From Avena insularis (Eukaryota > Streptophyta > Magnoliopsida > Poales > Poaceae): 64,000 nucleotides of DNA. Positions 43,506 through 56,062 of the stretch are shown here, piece after piece. The notes below the pieces were generated by a model that was not told where the DNA came from, ran no database searches, and saw only the letters and a program-made list of their open reading frames with translations. Location: the NCBI GenBank assembly GCA_023614405.1, contig CM042697.1, positions 156,960,149 to 157,024,148 of the forward strand. Direction: 5' to 3'. A program made the position numbers and the translations under genes. Every line of letters starts with the position of its first letter. Position 1 is the first letter of the stretch.

Positions 43506-46500
43506 ATGCCACGTGGAGGAAGTGGTTCATCCCCGGACCCGATGTTGCAGATTCTGCAAATGTTGGTTTCTGACCGCGAAGCTGAAAGAGCGGAACATCA
43601 AGCCAACCTAGCCACCCTGCAACAGATAGCCCAGCTATCCCACAACAACCAAGGCCACGGAAATCAGGACAACCATGGATCTAAACTCAAGAATTTCCAG
43701 AATACCAACCCACCTGTTTTCACTAAGTCGGAAGAACCCCTAGACGCCGATGATTGGTTGCAAACCATGGAAAATAACCTAGAAGTCACCGGAGTAGAAG
43801 CCAACGAGAAAGTTCTGTTCACCACCCACTATCTAGCCGGAGATGCCAGGGCATGGTGGAACAGTGTTCACGCAATGACCGGAGGCCAGATGATGACCTG
43901 GGAGGAATCCAAGGTCAAGTTTAGCAGAACCCATGTGCCACCAGGTTTGATCAAGAGAATGAGAGACGAGTTCAGAGAGCTGAAGCAAGGAAGGATGACT
44001 GTAGTGGAATACCGTGACAAATTCTTGTCATTAGCTAGGTATGCCCCGGATGAGATCGACACCGAAGCCAAGAAGAAAGAAAGATTCCTGAATGGTCTGC
44101 ATGATGAGATGCAGACGGTATTAGTCAATATCCCCTTTGCTGATATTGAAGCCCTTGTCGACTCAGCTATCCAGATGGAAGGAAAGATCAACCAAGCCAA
44201 TGAGAACCGCAAGCATCGCATGATGCATCAACCAGGAACCCATCAGACCCCAAAGTATCGCCCCAACCCATCTCCAGGATTTGCCCCAAGAACCAACAGA
44301 CCCCCGATGAACCATCCGACCTATCCCAACCGTGGAAACCCTAGGCCCGGAGGAAATCACAACAACCCCGGCAACTCTAGCAATTTCAACCGTTCCCCAC
44401 CCAAGTTCAACACCAACAATGCTACCGCCAACACCAACACCTTTGAGGATGGAAGCAATGTTGTGCTCAGAAGAAAGGACAAGTCGCAAGTGACTTGTTA
44501 TGACTGTGGTAATAAAGGTCACTATTCCAACGAGTGCCCCAACAAGAAGAATGTCGCAGTACCCAATGCCAATGGCCCAGCTCAGCAACAGCGTCGTGTT
44601 CAGCCAGGGAGAAGATTTTCCCTAGGGAATTCACTCAACCGCAATGGCCGTCTTTTTCTCATGCATGCTGAAGAAGCTCAGGAAGTGCCAGACGTCGTGC
44701 TGGGTATGTTTTCTGTTAATTCAGTACTTGCACGAGTGTTGTTTGATTCTGGTGCATCACACACATTTGTCACCGAAGAATTTGCATGCACTAGTAAAAT
44801 TCAACCAACAAAACTGAAGCATGTTATGATCGTTCAAATTCCCGAATCAACCACCAAGGCTAGGCAAATTTGCAAAGTCGTCCCTATCCGAATCTATGGC
44901 ATAGATTTTTATGCGAATCTGATAGTACTCGGAACTAAAGGTTTGGAAGTAGTACTAGGAATGGATTGGATGTCCAAACATAAAGGATTGATTGACTGTG
45001 CCAAGAAAGCCATAACCATGACCAGTACAGCCGCAATATCAGTCGAGCATATATCTGAAACCTTACCTCGCCAATTCAAATGCAACAAGATTATAGCCCA
45101 ACCTACCATTGACCAAGTCCGGATAGTCTGTGAATACCCCGATGTATTTCCAGATGTTTTGCCCGGTATGCCCCCAGATCGGGATATCGAGTTTATCATC
45201 GAACTAATTCCTGGAACCGGACCCATAGCCCAGATACCCTATAGTATGAACCCGTCAAAGCTCGCAGAGATGAAGAAGCAACTAGATGGCATGCTAGAAA
45301 TTGGATTGATTCAACCAAGTGCATCACCTTGGAGATCACCTGTCTTGTTTGTGGACAAGAAGGATGGAGGTAACCGTTTGTGTACGGATTATCGGAAATT
45401 GAATGATGTCACCATCAAGAACAAGTACCCCTTGCCCAAGATAGAAGATTTGTTCGATCATTTGACTGGTGCCAAAGTGTTTTCTAAGATTGATCTTAGG
45501 ACTGGCTATCATCAACTCAAAATTCGTGCAGAGGATATTCCAAAGACTCCCTTTACCACCAGATATGGATTGTATGAGTATACAGTAATGTCTTTTGGAT
45601 TAACCAATGCCCATGAATCTCATGAATAAGATTTTTATGGACTTCCTGGATAAGTTTGTCGTTGTTTTCATCGATGACATTCTGATTTATTCCAAATCAG
45701 AAGAAGAAAATGAGCTACACCTAAGGACCATTCTTGGAACCCTTAGAGAGCATCAGCTGTATGCAAAGTTTAGCAAATGTGAATTCTGGTTACAGGAGGT
45801 AGGATTCCTCGGTCACATTGTATCAGCCGGAGGAATTGCCGTTGACCCTGCCAAAGTAAAAGATGTAGAAGATTGGCAAGCCCCAACCACTCAAACCCAA
45901 GTTCGTGCATTTCTCGGATTGGCGGGATACTACCGCAAATTCGTAGAAGGATTCTCGAGTATCGCCAGACCTATGACCCAATTGCTGGAGAAGGACAAGA
46001 AGTTTGAATGGACAGACAAATGTGAAGCGAGTTTTCAAGAACTCAAGAGAAGATTAATTTCAGCCCCAATCTTGATCATGCCGAATATCACGAAGCCCTT
46101 CGACATGTATTGTGACGCATCCAAGATTGGTCTCGGATGTGTGCTAATGCAAGAAGGCAAAGTTATATCTTATCTATCTCGACAACTGAAGCAACATGAG
46201 CAAAATTACCCAACCCATGACCTCGAACTCGCAATTGTAGTTCTAGCCTCAAGACATGGAGGCATTACCTCATGGGAAACCGTTGTGAGATTTATTCGGA
46301 TCACAAGAGTCTGAAGTATATATTCACTCAGAAGGAGCTGAATATGAGACAGAGAAGATGGATTGAGCTAATCAAGGATTACGACCTGGACATTCACTAT
46401 CACCCTGGTAAAGCCAATGTGGTAGCAGATGCCCTTAGCAGATTGCCGTGCCGCTTGAACTCCATGATTTTGAAGGAGCAATCAAGTTTGCACAAAGAGA

Positions 46501-48011
46501 TGGAAGATTTTCGAATGGAATTAGTAAGTGAAGGATTTTTGGCTAGCATAGAACTCCAGCCCACTTTGATCAGTCGGATTAAAGAGGCTCAGAAAGGAAA
46601 TGCTAGTATCGACGGAATCCAGCGTCGTATCGGTACAGGCAAAGTACCAGGATTCACCGAAGACGAAGAAGGAGTTTTGTGGTACAAAGGACGCCTTTGT
46701 GTACCAGCAGATTCTGAGTTGAAAGAAGTTATTCTGAAGGAGGCTCATGATACTCTTTATTCTATCCATCCCGGAGGAACTAATATGTATCAAGATTTAA
46801 AAGAGCAATTTTGGTGGCATAAGATGAAGAGAGAAATCGGAAGCTATATCCCAAGTGTGATATATGTCAGCGAGTCAAGGCAGGACATCAAAGACCCGCT
46901 AGATTGTTGCAACCCTTGCAGATTCCGGAATGGAAATGAGATTATGTTGGAATGGACTTTATCACTGGACTGCCTACTTCTAGTAGGGGAAATGACTCTA
47001 TCTGGGTCATAGTGGACACATTGTCCAAAGTCGCCCATTTCTTGCCCGTCAAGACCACTTATCAGAGTTCAAAACTAGCAGAGTTGTACATCGCTAGAAT
47101 CGTTAGTTTGCATGGAGTCCCCAAGAACATCGTATCGGATCGAGGAACTCAGTTTACCTCGAGATTCTGGAAGAAAGTCCAAGAAGGCTTAGGAACCCGT
47201 CTAGATTTCAGCACCACGTACCACCCTCAGACCGATGGACAAACGGAGCGAGTAAATCAAATACTTGAAGATATGCTGAGAGCATGTGTGCTAGAATATG
47301 GATCCAAGTGGGAAAGACTGTCTGCCATTTGTAGAATTTTCTTACAACAACAGTTATCAAGCCAGTTTGCAAATGGCCCCATTTGAATTTATGTACGGAA
47401 GGAAGTGTCGCACCCCTTTGAACTGGTCGGAAGTAGGAGAGAGTCAGATTTTCGGACCCGACATCCTACGAGAAGCAGAAGAGAAGTTTCACAAGATTCG
47501 TGAGCACCTCAAGACCGCCCAGTCCAGACAAAAGAGTTGCACCGTCAAGATACGTCGATACCTCGCCTTCAACATTGGAGACTTTTTTTATCTGAAAGTG
47601 TCGCCATTGAAGGGAATGCAGCGTTTCCAACTCAAGGGAAAGTTAGCCCCCAGATATATCGGACCTTTCAAGATTCTGAACCGTCGAGGAGAAGTATCAT
47701 ATCAATTGGAACTACCCGAAGAGATGTCAGCCGTGCACAATGTGTTCCATATCTCGTTACTTCGCAAGTGTCTCGAAGTCCTCGAGAAGACCGAAGTGTT
47801 CAAGAATATCGATCACCGGACCATAGAGATCAACGACGACCTAACCTATCCCGAAGTACCCATCCGTATTTTTGAAGAAGCTTTCCGAATTACCCGAACC
47901 CGAAGCATCAAGTTTCTCAAGATTTAGTGGAGCAACCACACAGAAGAGGAAGCTACCTGGGAGCGCGAAGATCACATCAGGACGGAGTTTCCCGATCTCT
48001 TCAAATCCTAG
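43506..48011 (+). pseudogene. Gag-pol polyprotein of the Tekay-type chromovirus, frameshifted
   Basis: Start [13 protein letters not shown] at 43506. Gag core at about 43680-44170; zinc knuckle [14 protein letters not shown] (about 44498-44539); aspartic protease [11 protein letters not shown] (about 44740); RT from about 45250 ([19 protein letters not shown] at about 45668); RNase H ([12 protein letters not shown] at 46107); integrase with HPGGT zinc region (46770), core DFITGLP (46955), SDRGTQFTS and QTDGQTERVN; C-terminal chromodomain-like region. Breaks: an in-RT deletion of about 11 bases near 45610, a one-base loss near 46243, a shift near 46850 that removes the zinc-finger cysteines, TGA 46937-46939, a shift near 47320, and TAG 47925-47927 inside the chromodomain. 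The original stop was probably TAG 48009-48011. Chromodomains of this group are thought to target integration to heterochromatin. Confidence 0.87.
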
Positions 48012-48055
48012 GTAATCTTTTCGTCCTTTTTCAAATCTCGGGACGAGATTTTGTT

Positions 48056-48068
48056 TAAGGGGGGAAGG
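48056..48068 (+). other. Polypurine tract of the Tekay-type element
   Basis: AAGGGGGGAAGG just upstream of the 3' LTR. It follows the phrase CTCGGGACGAGATTTTGTTT, commonly found at this place in such Gypsy elements. Confidence 0.85.
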
Positions 48069-48070
48069 TT

Positions 48071-51000
48071 TGTAACATCCCAAAAATACTAAACTTAAAT
48101 CATCAAACTCTAATCATCAAAATTAGGGTTAACAAAAACTTTTCTAAATAAAATTATGAAAGCATGCATATGTGTATGCATTTAATTTGAAATTCTTTTG
48201 AACCAACTTGTTTGTGTGTTTCTTTGCTTGTAAAATGTTTCTTAGGTGAAATAAACATCATCTAAACATTTCCCACACTTTTCCCAAAGACAAATAAAGA
48301 AAAACAAATAAAATAAAGGAATGGTCATTTTGACCAATTTAACTCCCAAGCCTACTTTGGCTGTCTCAAAGTTTCAGAACCTAACAGAAACTTTTCTGGA
48401 TCTTTGCACCCCTTGATTGTACTCATAACAAAGTATCAAGGCCCACTTTGTGATCAACCAGAAACTTTCAAATGCATAGTTTAAATGACAATTCAAAATT
48501 GAATCTTTATCATATGGGAAGATCCCACTTTTTCAAAAACCACTCAAACAAGCTCAACTTTCAAAACCCAAGCATCTGCAGACTCACCAGCACCAATCTA
48601 GCACACCCACCAAAAATCTTTTCAAAATTCAAAACTTCAATTCATGCGGCCATTTCATCAAACACTTGGCAGACACAAATCAAACAAAATCAAAACACTA
48701 TTGTGAGCAGTGATTCTTGCCTAACTAATTCCCTATCTAGCTCACAACCAGCTCAGTAGATCATCTAGCAAGATTAACCAAGCACTAGCACCACTGTGAG
48801 CTTGGCATTGTCATCAATGGTGAACAGCCGAAGCCACCCTTGTCACCCCCATGTCGACAGCAAGCTAGGAGGAGAAACAAGCCTAGCCAGCATGTCTAGG
48901 AGCAAGCGAACACTCCACCGCCACTCCCTGTCCACCGCTCGAACCCTGCCAGCCACTGGACCACGCGCACAGACCATGCCAACCTCGCCAGCAACCATGT
49001 TGAGAGCACGCCCCGTGCGCCACACTCGATTAACGCATACGCGCCGCCGCCGCCAAGGTATACGTGATCACCACCGTCCCAGAAACCCCGCAGACACGCT
49101 CGTTCGCCGCCGCGCGGACCACGCGCGCTATGCGCCATTAAATTCTCCGTCGGGCACGCGCAGATCACCGTCGTGCTCCGACCAAACCTCACCGCCCCAC
49201 GTCTCGCCACCGTGTCGTTGAGCATCGCCAGGGAGCACCGCACCGCCCCCTACCGTCGCCCACGCTGATAGCCGTCTGTACCGTCGACCACGACGAGCCC
49301 ACCGTGCGCCACGTCGGTCCCCTCGCTTGACTATAAATAGAGGCCACCCCCAGCCGAATTGAGCACACCATTCTACTCCTCTCTCATCACTGATCGTGCC
49401 ACGCCGTTCCCGGAGCAAGGCGAGCAACACTTCGCCGGAATTTCACCGGAGCCCGCCGCCTTTGGAGAAGAAAGGAGCCAGCGATTGGAGCCGCCCCAGG
49501 AGGAGACACCGGTACCAGGAGATTCACCGTTGTCGACTTCGTCATTCGCCCACATCGCTGACCCTCGCCTGCACCCCGGTGAGCCCCCAGCGCCCCTCAC
49601 TGGCCGCGCTAGGTTTCTGTCTCGTCAGCGTTGCCCAACGTCGAAGATGACTCCCAGACGTTGGATTAGAACCAGATCGAATGTCCCATGTTGCCCCGTA
49701 CCGTTTCGCACCTCCTGTCTCACTGACGAGTGGGGACAACCACTTAAATAGCCCTTGGAAGCGCTGCGCTTAGCAGGCCGGCCCAGTATCATTTCCCGCG
49801 CAGCCCAGTGATTTGAATTAAACCTTTTTCATTTTATTTCAAACACACTTCTGTACCCATTTTCAAAAATCAACCTAGGTCGATTCAGTGCACCAAATTG
49901 AATGAAACCAATTTTGTTGTAAAGGCCTGGGAATGCTGAATCCAAGCCCGTTGGATTCAAGTCATTTGGATCTATAGATACCCATGGTAAAAATAACAAG
50001 GCAGAAGCTTTTCTGCATTCAAACATTTTTCAAATTTAAACCATGATAGCTTTTGAGTTGACTCTAACTCTCAAAAATCACATTTAACCATACCTTTTAG
50101 AATATATAAAAATATCTGGGTTTACTTGCAGAAATAATGTTCAAGTAATAAAAGAATGCCCCATAGGCATTTCTAGCCACTTTAATTAATTAAAATAAAA
50201 GGGTAAAACCTTATTAAATTGTGACACCACTTTAAATCACATTCCCATGGACTAAAATATGTGGTGATGAAATGTGTCAACATGATCCCATATGTGGTTT
50301 GGAGAATATTAAATCTTAAGTAGTTTTTCAATGAGTAGAAATTACTTTTCTAAAAATAAAAGGAATTAAACCAAGCTTTAATCTTGTAATGTTAGTGATG
50401 ATGTTAGATCATCTATAGGACCCTTTTGTGTGATGATTGCAAGTAGTTAAGTATTGTTTGGTGATTGTGTACATCGTATGTATTTATAGACGCTAGTACC
50501 GACCAAGGATACGAGGAGGAAGGAGGATTCTACGAAGAAGAAGCCGAGGAGAACTTTAACTACTTCTCTGCTCAAGGAAAGCTATTAACCTTGCAAGCTC
50601 ACACTTGCAATTTAGCAAGCTTATACTGATATTGTGCAAGCCAATACCTGCTTGTTACCATGTCAACTATATGCTTTAAAGCATATATGATCCTAACCAC
50701 TTGATAAACCAATCCTAGTTTTACTTGCAAGCTTCTTACTTTATTTCTTTATCAAAGCTCTTACTTAGAGTTTACTTAAGAGAATGGTAGATACTAGAAA
50801 GATAGGCGAAGGTTGCATAAAGAGCATAAAATTTGGCCTAAGCAAGATAATCTTGATGTCATCCTAAGGCATGATATTGAACTTAGTTAAAACTCCACTA
50901 GTTTACCACCCCTCATTATTGCTTACCCCCACTTGTAGATGCTAGTGCTAAGCATAAAACATGATCAGCTTTAGATGGGATTACTTGGTGAAAATGGTTA

Positions 51001-52096
51001 TGAAAACCTTAGAATGATGGATCATTCTACTGAGATGTTTTGACATGTGTTTCCGAACAACTGATGATTTTGGTGATGAAAATGATGATGCATGAGCCTT
51101 AGCCCTTTATAAAACTGATGGTTTTCTGGATGCGATACCATTCCAATTTTATCGTACAACCACAATACCCGAAGATTGGGTAGGGCTTGACTGGAAACTT
51201 ATATACCTTAGTATTAGTTCCCTCACGGCCAAGGTCTGAGCTGAGGCTACCTTGTGAAGATTGTCCACTTGTGCAGTACCCAAGATGACAGTTGGTCATG
51301 GTTGGGAGGCCAAACTCACAGGAGAGGTGCTTATACTAGGGCGTGTAATTGAAAGGTTAGGATTGATTATCCGCAAAATGAGTATGGTGAATTCAGGATT
51401 TGTTCCTGACGGATGTATGGAATGTTGTGGTGAAAGTGTACAATCTCTGCAGAGTGTCAAACTATTCGAATAGCCGCGTCCGCGGTTATGGACAGTTGGA
51501 GTGGCCATACTGTTCCCCCGTCAGACTTTTCAAAATGACTTGTGAAATGAGTTGAGACTTTGACTTGACCACAACAGGGTTGTGATATGAGATACAAGTT
51601 CCCACTTAGGAGTTATAAAATTGTGACTAGTTATTCGTTGCTTCTAAACTTAGTAGAGATAAATCTGGCTTTTGCAAAATAACCCTAGAGCCTAGTGACC
51701 TATTATCAAAACCCCCTTTTTCATGTTAGTATTAGTTTCCGAGTACTTAAAGAGTACTCGTGGCTTTGTCCCTGGCTATTCCCATGGCCAGACTATGAAG
51801 AGGAGTACCTGGAGGATGGACCCCAGGAAGGTTACGAAAACTAGGATCATCTCCCATCGTCAGCATTGCCTCTGACCCCGAAGATGGAGCTTCGCCTACA
51901 CTATCGCTATTATTACGTATTCTGATGCTTGATGTTGTATTAAGAACTGGATCATGAGATCCCTATTTGTATAAGAACTGGATCATGGATGATGTACTAT
52001 GGCATCCAATTCTGTTATGTCTCGCAAAAATGGTAATCCTGGGATTGCAATGTATGGCATAACAGGCATCTGGGATTAAAAATCCGGGTGTTGACA
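48071..52096 (+). repeat. 3' LTR of the Tekay-type element
   Basis: 4026 bp, same ends as the 5' LTR, TATAAATA at 49332-49339. It differs from the 5' LTR by scattered substitutions of the order of a few percent by eye and by a GC-rich stretch with CGCCGCCGCCGCC near 49026-49058, upstream of the TATA box. Confidence 0.93.
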
Positions 52097-52878
52097 TAGT
52101 CCAACTTCATGCTAAGTGGGAAAGGGAAGCTGAAATTGATAGAAACAATAGTGTGTGCACCATCTCTAGAATGGATACCACTAAACCACAAGAAGTCCCT
52201 ATTCCTCCTCCTACAGTGCCTAAGCCTATTGAGTCTACTACTAGTGATGCTAAGTTTGATTTTGATATAGATGGTTGCAATATTTCTAAAGTAATTATGT
52301 TCCTGCAAAAGCTTGCTAGAAGTCCTGATGCTAGTGATATGCATGTTGCTTTCACTAAACACATTATAGATGCTCTTGTGAAAATTAAGGAAGAGAAGCT
52401 AAAACACAAAGATTATATTCCTAGGAAAGTAGAATATAGTTGGGAACCCATTATTAATATGCAAGTGAATGACTTTGGTCTCAAATCTTCATGTGATCTT
52501 GGTTCTAGTGTCTATATTATGCCTAGGAAGATTTATCAAATGCTTGATTTGTCACCTTTGGAAGATTGCTATTTGGATGTCCCACTCAATGATAATGCTA
52601 AAAAGAAACTCATGGGGAGTAGTAATGATGTTCTCATTACGGTTAACAATGTTTATGTTCCTGTGGATTTCTATGTTTTGGATGTTGAATACAATGCTTC
52701 TTGTCCTATTACTTTGGGAAGGCCCTTTCTTAGAACTGTTGGTGCCATCATTGATATGAAAGAAGGCACCATTAAATATCAATTCCCATTGAAGAAAGGT
52801 ATTGAACACTTCCCTATGATGAGAGAGAAGTTACTTTTTGCTCCTCCTTTGAAGGCAAGGTTTGATGGTAATGCTTCA

Positions 52879-53350
52879 TCATTTGAAAATACTTGATTCT
52901 TCTTGCTTCTTGTGCCTAACTTAAAGGCGTTAAAGAAAAGTACTTGTTGGGAGATAACCCAAGAGTTTACTTGAGTCTTGGAAGTTATTACTTCTGTAAT
53001 GACCTCTCCTTATCCTTTTTGTTTTCTTTTTGTGCCGAGAATGACCTCTAATGAGAGGGAAGTAAGATTTGGGGAGGTGCTGTCCCGAAACATATTTCTG
53101 TCCTCCACCAAAAAAATTCGTGAGGAGTCTCTGTAACTCGGATTGAGCTGAAGATTTACGAATAAATCCCCCAGTGTGTTATCTAACTTTCGTTAGTTCA
53201 ACACTTTTTTATTTGAGCAACAGACGATTTTCGAAAAAATCGGTTTCTACCTGCTGGTCTGTTTTGACATATTTCTGCCATTATTTGCATTTGCTTCTTA
53301 TTGATTCCTTTTTGAGTTCTCTTTTGGGGAATTGAGATTTTTTGAAGGAG
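52879..53350 (+). repeat. Internal duplicated segment, copy 2
   Basis: Follows the protease ORF of the Athila-like element and matches 36503-36975 over about 470 bp with scattered differences and small indels. Shared landmarks are TCATTTGAAAATACTTGAT, GTACTTGTTGGGAGATAA, CTCTCCTTATCC and GGGGAATTGAGATTTTT. Confidence 0.85.
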
Positions 53351-55585
53351 TTGCTATAGTATGTTGTGTTTTTAGTGAAAAGTCTTGCCGTTCCAAAGCT
53401 TTGCCTAAAGGTCTATTATCTTTTGATTACACTAATGTTGCTAATGAAGATTGTGTGAAGTTTTGTATGAAGGAAAAAAATTCAGGTGTAGAGAAATAAT
53501 GATGTAATGATATGAAGAATGGATAAAAGCTCAAGCTTGGGGATGCCACCCCAGTGTCAATCCAAGAAATATCCAAGAGGTACAAGCGTCAAAGCTTGGG
53601 GATGCCCAAGGCATTCCCTTCTTCATCAATAAAAAGCTCAGGTCTTTCTAGACACTTCGTTTTTATTGTTTCATGCACAAGTTGTGTTGTTCTTGGAGCG
53701 TCTTAGTTTTCATTTGGTTTGCTTAGTTGTTTAGTTTTCTTGAGTAAAGTAGTTTGGACCCCCATTCTCGCCATGTTGTTTCAAATAAGTTGCTTGGTGT
53801 TGGAAAGGAGTAGTAAGTTCTTGCTTGAAAGTGCAAGAGGAGCTTGCATTGACTGTGACTTAGACTTTAGCATGACATGCTAGGTGTTGTTTTGACCTTA
53901 TACTTAGTGATTATTGTTGTAGCATATCTTGTTCCAAACAATTGGGATTGCTTAGTGTGCCGTGAAGAAATTATGCGTTGTTTTAGCATGCAAAAGCATA
54001 GTATTGTGGTATTCTCCTTTGATGCTTTGCTTGGGTTGACTTGGCACATGCTCACACCATGTTATGACTATGAAAAGTCACCATAGCCTCTATGATCATT
54101 TAGTCATTGACTTGTAGTACCACTCTATGCTTTGATTAGTAATGTTCTGTTGCTCTTCATGATTATGGCCATTATTGCTCTCTTAGTTGGTTGCTCCCTG
54201 TCTTTTGCTAGCCTCCACTTGTATGAGTAAGTTCTACCCATGCTTCCAACTTCCAAGTAACCAAGTTATTCCAAATTGTCCACTAAAAACTCCTATGCAT
54301 GGTGTGTTACACCATTCCAAGTATATTCTTGTTTTCAGCTATCTTCCAATTAAAAAGTATTTTGTTATGTGAAAAATAGTGATTAAAGCTCTCACGAACT
54401 TGATGGCACACTTTATATTTTTTGCCCCTAATAAACTTGAACCATTGTGTCATCTATGTTGTATATGTTTGTCGTTATACGTTGGAATTAGCAAAACCAT
54501 ACTGTCATGGGGAACGTTTTCAACATTGCACTTGTACTTTGTACTCAATTGATATCATGCTCTTTTGTCTATGGATGTCGCCGGTGTGAAATAAAGAGGG
54601 AACTTGTAAGTCCATGGAGTATGTATTTTGTGTTAGAGAAACGCTTGGGCTGCTAGCCTAAGCCATGCCTAATCATGGTGGAAACTTGCAGCATCACCAT
54701 AGTGAGCTATCTTTGAAGCATCCTCAATAAAAATCTACGCCAATAGTAAATAAAAAGATCGCTGAGATGCTCATTGTGTGCTTGCCTTGTCATTTTGGTT
54801 ATGGTATAGCTCCTATACCATGTGCAAGGGGTACACTGTTGGCGATTCTCTATGATACGTATGTAATTACAATGACAAGAACTTACAGGTGACTGAAGTT
54901 GAGTAGCATGAGGTGTGGCCCTCGTATTCAAGGGACTTGAGCTTGCCAACTTATACTTTGTCAAGCATATACTCCATAGTTTGTTCACTTTAACCTTAAC
55001 CACTTCAGGATGCTTATGATAGGGGCAATGAGGGCTGAAAGCTAACAAGTACCATAATTTTTGGAAGCTCTTTTTGGAACTTGAAATCCTGGCTTCCCTT
55101 TGTGAAGGGCCTTTCTTTCGCCATTAATTGAGTCACCACCTTCTACTTTTAGGCACCATTAAGGGAGCATAGTTGCCATTCTGTGTGCAGTGTCCCAAAA
55201 CTTATTGATTGATGCATATTGTGATATTACTTGTTCTTGTGCTACTTGTTTCTAGTCACCCTTGTGAACTTTGAAGGTGTCCTATGCATCTATTTGCTAC
55301 TCTATGAGGGACAAGATGATTGCCACTATGCCATGTTTTCTGTATGTGAAACAAAAAAAAATGTTTTTCAATGCATGTTATTCATGATCTTTGTTTGTAG
55401 CCTTTCATGTTGCATGCATAGTTACTTTGCCTTATTTTAGAACTCCATCTTTCATGCACATGTTTAGAGTTCTTTGATCCCAGTTTTCAATGCTTGCAGT
55501 TGGTTTGATCTTGGTTTTGATGGTGCATGTCACCTCAAAAATGATTATTTTATCACTTACCTACTCGAGGACGAACAAGAGTTAA
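53351..55585 (+). other. Non-coding 3' part of the Athila-like element
   Basis: More than 2 kb without a supported gene. AAGCTTGGGGATGCC occurs at about 53535 and 53600, and a related AAGCTTGGGGATG precedes the 3' LTR at 55584, so the polypurine-tract sequence is present three times. Where reverse transcriptase and integrase would be expected there is no recognisable coding similarity. The short frames at 53877, 54187, 55231 and 55474 show no domain. Confidence 0.6.
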
Positions 55586-55598
55586 GCTTGGGGATGAT

Positions 55599-55753
55599 TG
55601 ATATCTCGGAAACGGTTTTTAATGCCCCATGCTTGTTTAGTATCTACTTTGCTTTGCTTTGTCTACACTTTGAGGTGTTTTTATATCTTTTCTGGAACCA
55701 ATCTATTAACAAGTTTCCACAGTGCCAGTTGCATGTTTTCTTCTGTTTTTGAG
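55599..55753 (+). repeat. Truncated 3' LTR of the Athila-like element
   Basis: TGATATCTCGGAAACGG follows the purine-rich AAGCTTGGGGATGAT. About 155 bp aligns with the start of the 5' LTR (34847-35010), ending in GCATGTTTTCTTCTGTTTTT. After that the sequence is unrelated to the 5' LTR. Confidence 0.78.
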
Positions 55754-56062
55754 TTAATTGGATAAAACTACCACAATTCGGGCTCTGACTACGAGTCAGT
55801 ATTATTTTTGGTAATTTTGGCGAGTCAGTATCAATTTTTAGGCCACAGTGTTGCAAATCGCACTAATTCACAACGAAGAGCATTTTAACAGCCACGCTGG
55901 CAGTTGGGCCTACTTGTAAGAGTTAACTAGTCAACAAATCAGTCAAACTTTGACATGGCATGCGGTACACAACAACGCGCATGAGCAGGTCGCCAGCCCC
56001 GCCACCGCGCGCAGCTTGCCGACTGGTTGCCTCACTGCCCCGCCACGCTCGAAGGCTGTAGC
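55754..56062. other. Unassigned stretch between two retroelements
   Basis: About 310 bp beginning TTAATTGGATAAAACTACC. It contains two copies of the phrase CGAGTCAGTAT (about 55792 and 55825) and GC-rich sequence near its right end. I find no gene. It could be the remains of another repeat or of the LTR itself. Confidence 0.4.

Larger units (their letters stand above)
38255..52096 (+). mobile_element. Tekay-type chromovirus (Gypsy) with 4-kb LTRs, nested
   Basis: A complete 13,842-bp element: 5' LTR 38255-42257, tRNA-Met primer site 42261-42273, extra ORF 42490-43273, gag-pol 43506-48011, polypurine tract 48056-48068, 3' LTR 48071-52096. LTRs start TGTAACATCCC and end GTTGACA. The 5-bp flanks are TAGTT (38250-38254) and TAGTC (52097-52101), a target duplication with one mismatch, and the host gag-protease frame continues across it. 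The chromodomain-like C-terminus (about 47840-48008), tRNA-Met priming and long LTRs point to the Tekay group. The pol has several frameshifts and stops, so it is not autonomous now. Confidence 0.92.
37020..52896 (+). pseudogene. Athila-like gag-protease ORF, frameshifted and split by a nested Gypsy element
   Basis: Gag starts with MNSAENTKLCDFTSTNNNDF (37021). The Retrotrans_gag domain is visible as FYGTSSNDASAHLNNFIKLC and LFPFSLRGKAKEWLLSLP (about 37160-37330). One lost T near 37372 shifts the frame (continued in ...IGKYYPPAKIISIRSD). Further shifts occur near 37600 and 38190. The middle part has a coiled-coil stretch near 37940-38090. The Tekay element interrupts at 38254, and the same frame resumes after 52096 as VQLHAKWEREAEIDRN. 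The protease region contains SSCDLGSSVYIMPRKIYQML (about 52486), the Athila-type aspartic-protease motif, then PITLGRPFLRT and stop at 52894-52896. No polymerase domains follow. Capsid formation and proteolytic processing would be its roles. Confidence 0.78.
34847..55753 (+). mobile_element. Athila-like Gypsy retrotransposon, defective, 3' LTR truncated
   Basis: The 5' LTR starts TGATATGTTGGAAACG at 34847. The primer site TGGCGCCGTTGCCGGGGA (35690-35707) is complementary to tRNA-Asp, typical of Athila-type elements of Triticeae. The interior has a first ORF (about 35930-36523), a gag-protease ORF (37020-38254 continued at 52097-52896), a long non-coding 3' part, and a polypurine tract followed by the start of the 3' LTR (TGATATCTCGGAAACGG at 55599). 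No reverse transcriptase, RNase H or integrase is present, so it depended on a relative for movement. A Tekay-type element (38255-52096) is nested in its gag-protease ORF. The 3' LTR stops matching the 5' LTR at about 55753, so the right end is lost. Confidence 0.83.

Noticed and set aside
43506..48011. Possible integrated pararetrovirus (EPRV)
   Set aside because: Flanking 4-kb LTRs, a tRNA-Met primer site, a polypurine tract, integrase with chromodomain and target duplications identify a Gypsy retrotransposon. No movement-protein or transactivator signature is seen.
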